Shown piece by piece: positions 14,820 through 16,285 of a stretch of DNA of 16,285 bases. A program made the translations under genes and the position numbers. The notes beneath the pieces were generated by a model. That model did not search any database. It was not told the DNA's origin and saw only the letters and a program-made list of their open reading frames with translations. This stretch comes from Dehalococcoidia bacterium (GTDB lineage Bacteria > Chloroflexota > Dehalococcoidia > GIF9 > AB-539-J10): contig JAOUFZ010000014.1 in assembly GCA_029857995.1 (NCBI GenBank), positions 1 through 16,285 on the forward strand. Direction: 5' to 3'. Each line of letters starts with the position of its first letter. Positions within the stretch are counted from its first letter, which is position 1.

Positions 14820-16285
14820 ATGATAAAAATTTTAGTCGCTGACTCGATTGCTGAAGAAGGGATAGAAGTCCTGCGTAGCTGTGGTCAAGTGGACATCAAA
14901 ACCAAGCTAGAGCCTGAGCAGCTTAAAGCTGTGATTTGCGATTACGATGCTTTAATTGTCCGCAGCCAGACTAAAGTCGGGGCAGAGATTATTGAGTCAG
15001 GGAAGAAGCTCAAGGTGATTGGTCGAGCCGGAGTGGGCATAGATAACATTGATGTCGATGCTGCTACCAGGAAGGGCGTTGTGGTGGTTAACGCTCCCAC
15101 AGCCAATATTATAGCTGCCGCAGAACATACCATCGCCCTCATGCTTGCCTTGGCACGTAACATTCCTCAAGCGAACAGCCGCCTTAAATCGGGTGAATGG
15201 CGCAGGGAGCAATTTGTCGGCACCGAAATCAGAAATAAGACATTGGGCATAATCGGCCTGGGTAATGTCGGCTCCGAAGTAGCCAAACGCGTCCAGGCTT
15301 TTGAAATCCGCGTTATTGCCCACGACCCATTTGTCTCCAAAGACTATGCCCACAATCTCAAGGTAGAGCTAGTCTCAATGGATCAGCTACTTAAGGAAGC
15401 TGATTTCATCAGTCTCCACGTGCCGTTGACCGCAACCACTAACAAATTAATTGGAACTAGAGAGTTGGCAAAACTAAAGCCCACAGCCCGTATTATCAAC
15501 TGCGCCCGGGGCGGAGTGATTGACGAGGAAGCGCTACTCGAAGCAATTAAAGCCGGAAAGATAGCTGGCGCCGCTTTCGACGTCTTTGACCACGAGCCAG
15601 TAACAGATAGTCCTCTCTTCAGAGAGGACAAGATAATCGTTACCCCTCATCTCGGGGCTTCCACAATTGAGGCTCAGACCAGCGTAGCCAAAGACGTTGC
15701 CGCGGAAGTTTTGGCTGTGCTTCAAGGACAATTCAGCAAGTACGCTGTTAATGCCCCACATATAGCTCCTGAGCTAGTCCCATTTATGAGAGTAGCTACA
15801 ACTATCGGCAACCTCGCCAGTCAATTGATGGAAGGACAAATTAAATCAACATACATCAAGTATAGCGGAGGTGTAAATAATTACGACTGCAACCCTATCA
15901 AGACAGCGCTCATCAGCGGGTTGCTGCAACAAGCAAGCGAAGAAAGAATCAACCTGGTCAACGTGGGTCTTGTCGCCACTCAACATGGCCTGAAGATCAG
16001 CGAAGAAAAAGAGGCAATATGCCAGGATTATGCCAATTTGCTTACCTTACAGGTCAATACCAATGTGGGAACCACTACAATATCGGGCACGGTTAGAGAT
16101 GGCGAGACTCACATCGTCCAGGTCAACGATTTTTGGATGGATATCGTGCCCACTGGCGGATATTTCCTCTTCTGCGACCATCTCGATCGGCCCCGGCTTG
16201 TTGGCGCCATCGGTAATATCACTGGCAAAGCCGATATCAACATTAGCTCCATGCATTTGTCCCGGCTTCAACCCCGAGGGAAGGC
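14820..16285 (+). CDS. serA: D-3-phosphoglycerate dehydrogenase (3' truncated by window end)
   Basis: First enzyme of serine synthesis (3-phosphoglycerate to phosphohydroxypyruvate, NAD-linked). It is open from ATG 14820 to the window edge, 488 codons visible of the ~525 usual for the long form. Substrate-binding domain: residues 1-98 and ~290-310. NAD domain: GLGNVGSE (G146-G151) and an Asp after the next strand (AHDP). Catalytic residues: R230 (CARGG), E259 (DHEP) and H277 (PHLGAST). Residues ~315-450 form the extra intervening (ASB) domain, and the C-terminal ACT domain begins near 458 but is cut off. This is the long, potentially serine-inhibited type. AAAGG about eight bases upstream supports the start, which lies four bases after the aminotransferase stop. 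Confidence 0.96.
   Translation, partial: MIKILVADSIAEEGIEVLRSCGQVDIKTKLEPEQLKAVICDYDALIVRSQTKVGAEIIESGKKLKVIGRAGVGIDNIDVDAATRKGVVVVNAPTANIIAAAEHTIALMLALARNIPQANSRLKSGEWRREQFVGTEIRNKTLGIIGLGNVGSEVAKRVQAFEIRVIAHDPFVSKDYAHNLKVELVSMDQLLKEADFISLHVPLTATTNKLIGTRELAKLKPTARIINCARGGVIDEEALLEAIKAGKIAGAAFDVFDHEPVTDSPLFREDKIIVTPHLGASTIEAQTSVAKDVAAEVLAVLQGQFSKYAVNAPHIAPELVPFMRVATTIGNLASQLMEGQIKSTYIKYSGGVNNYDCNPIKTALISGLLQQASEERINLVNVGLVATQHGLKISEEKEAICQDYANLLTLQVNTNVGTTTISGTVRDGETHIVQVNDFWMDIVPTGGYFLFCDHLDRPRLVGAIGNITGKADINISSMHLSRLQPRGK

Overview
The window looks like a piece of a bacterial chromosome of moderate GC. No phage, IS element, CRISPR array, tRNA or rRNA was seen. The gene content points, tentatively, to an anaerobic Chloroflexota of the Dehalococcoidia type or a similar uncultured lineage. 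The hints are an AroH-type chorismate mutase followed by a Thermotoga-type DAHP synthase, a SerA next to a class V aminotransferase, and small cysteine-rich proteins that I associate from memory with anaerobes. The taxonomy is inference only.

Layout. (1) 1-1898, plus: a CHASE2-type membrane adenylate cyclase whose start is unclear. (2) 1929-5460, minus: an unusual response regulator (ribbon-helix-helix domain fused to a receiver domain), a UbiA-family prenyltransferase, and a two-gene ABC exporter. A diverged copy of the same ~103-bp promoter-like segment lies upstream of both ubiA and the exporter. (3) 5641-8226, minus: an operon of four genes (a TIGR04076-like protein, two DUF6125-like paralogues, a crotonase), possibly followed by a coding remnant. 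A divergent XRE/Cro-type regulator is at 8338. The intergenic region between them carries three matching operator-like palindromes (ATAAC-N5-GTTAT) placed on both predicted promoters. (4) 8673-9842, minus: a membrane-anchored transglutaminase-like protein and a small HExxH metallopeptidase. (5) 10112-16285, plus: a tightly packed biosynthetic operon of chorismate mutase, DAHP synthase, ribF, tyrS, aminotransferase and serA. serA runs off the window end.

How the genes fit together. The right-hand operon joins the entry step of the shikimate pathway and the mutase step after chorismate with tyrosyl-tRNA charging, flavin cofactor synthesis and the first two steps of serine synthesis. It is probably housekeeping. 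The middle is accessory. The XRE regulator and its three operator sites make a compact self-controlled switch for an operon of uncharacterised cysteine-containing proteins plus one acyl-CoA enzyme. This is the best candidate for an undescribed system here. The RHH-receiver fusion and the shared promoter segment are the next most interesting points. Several promoters fall so close to start codons that leaderless mRNAs are likely for the regulator, the metallopeptidase and the ABC ATPase.
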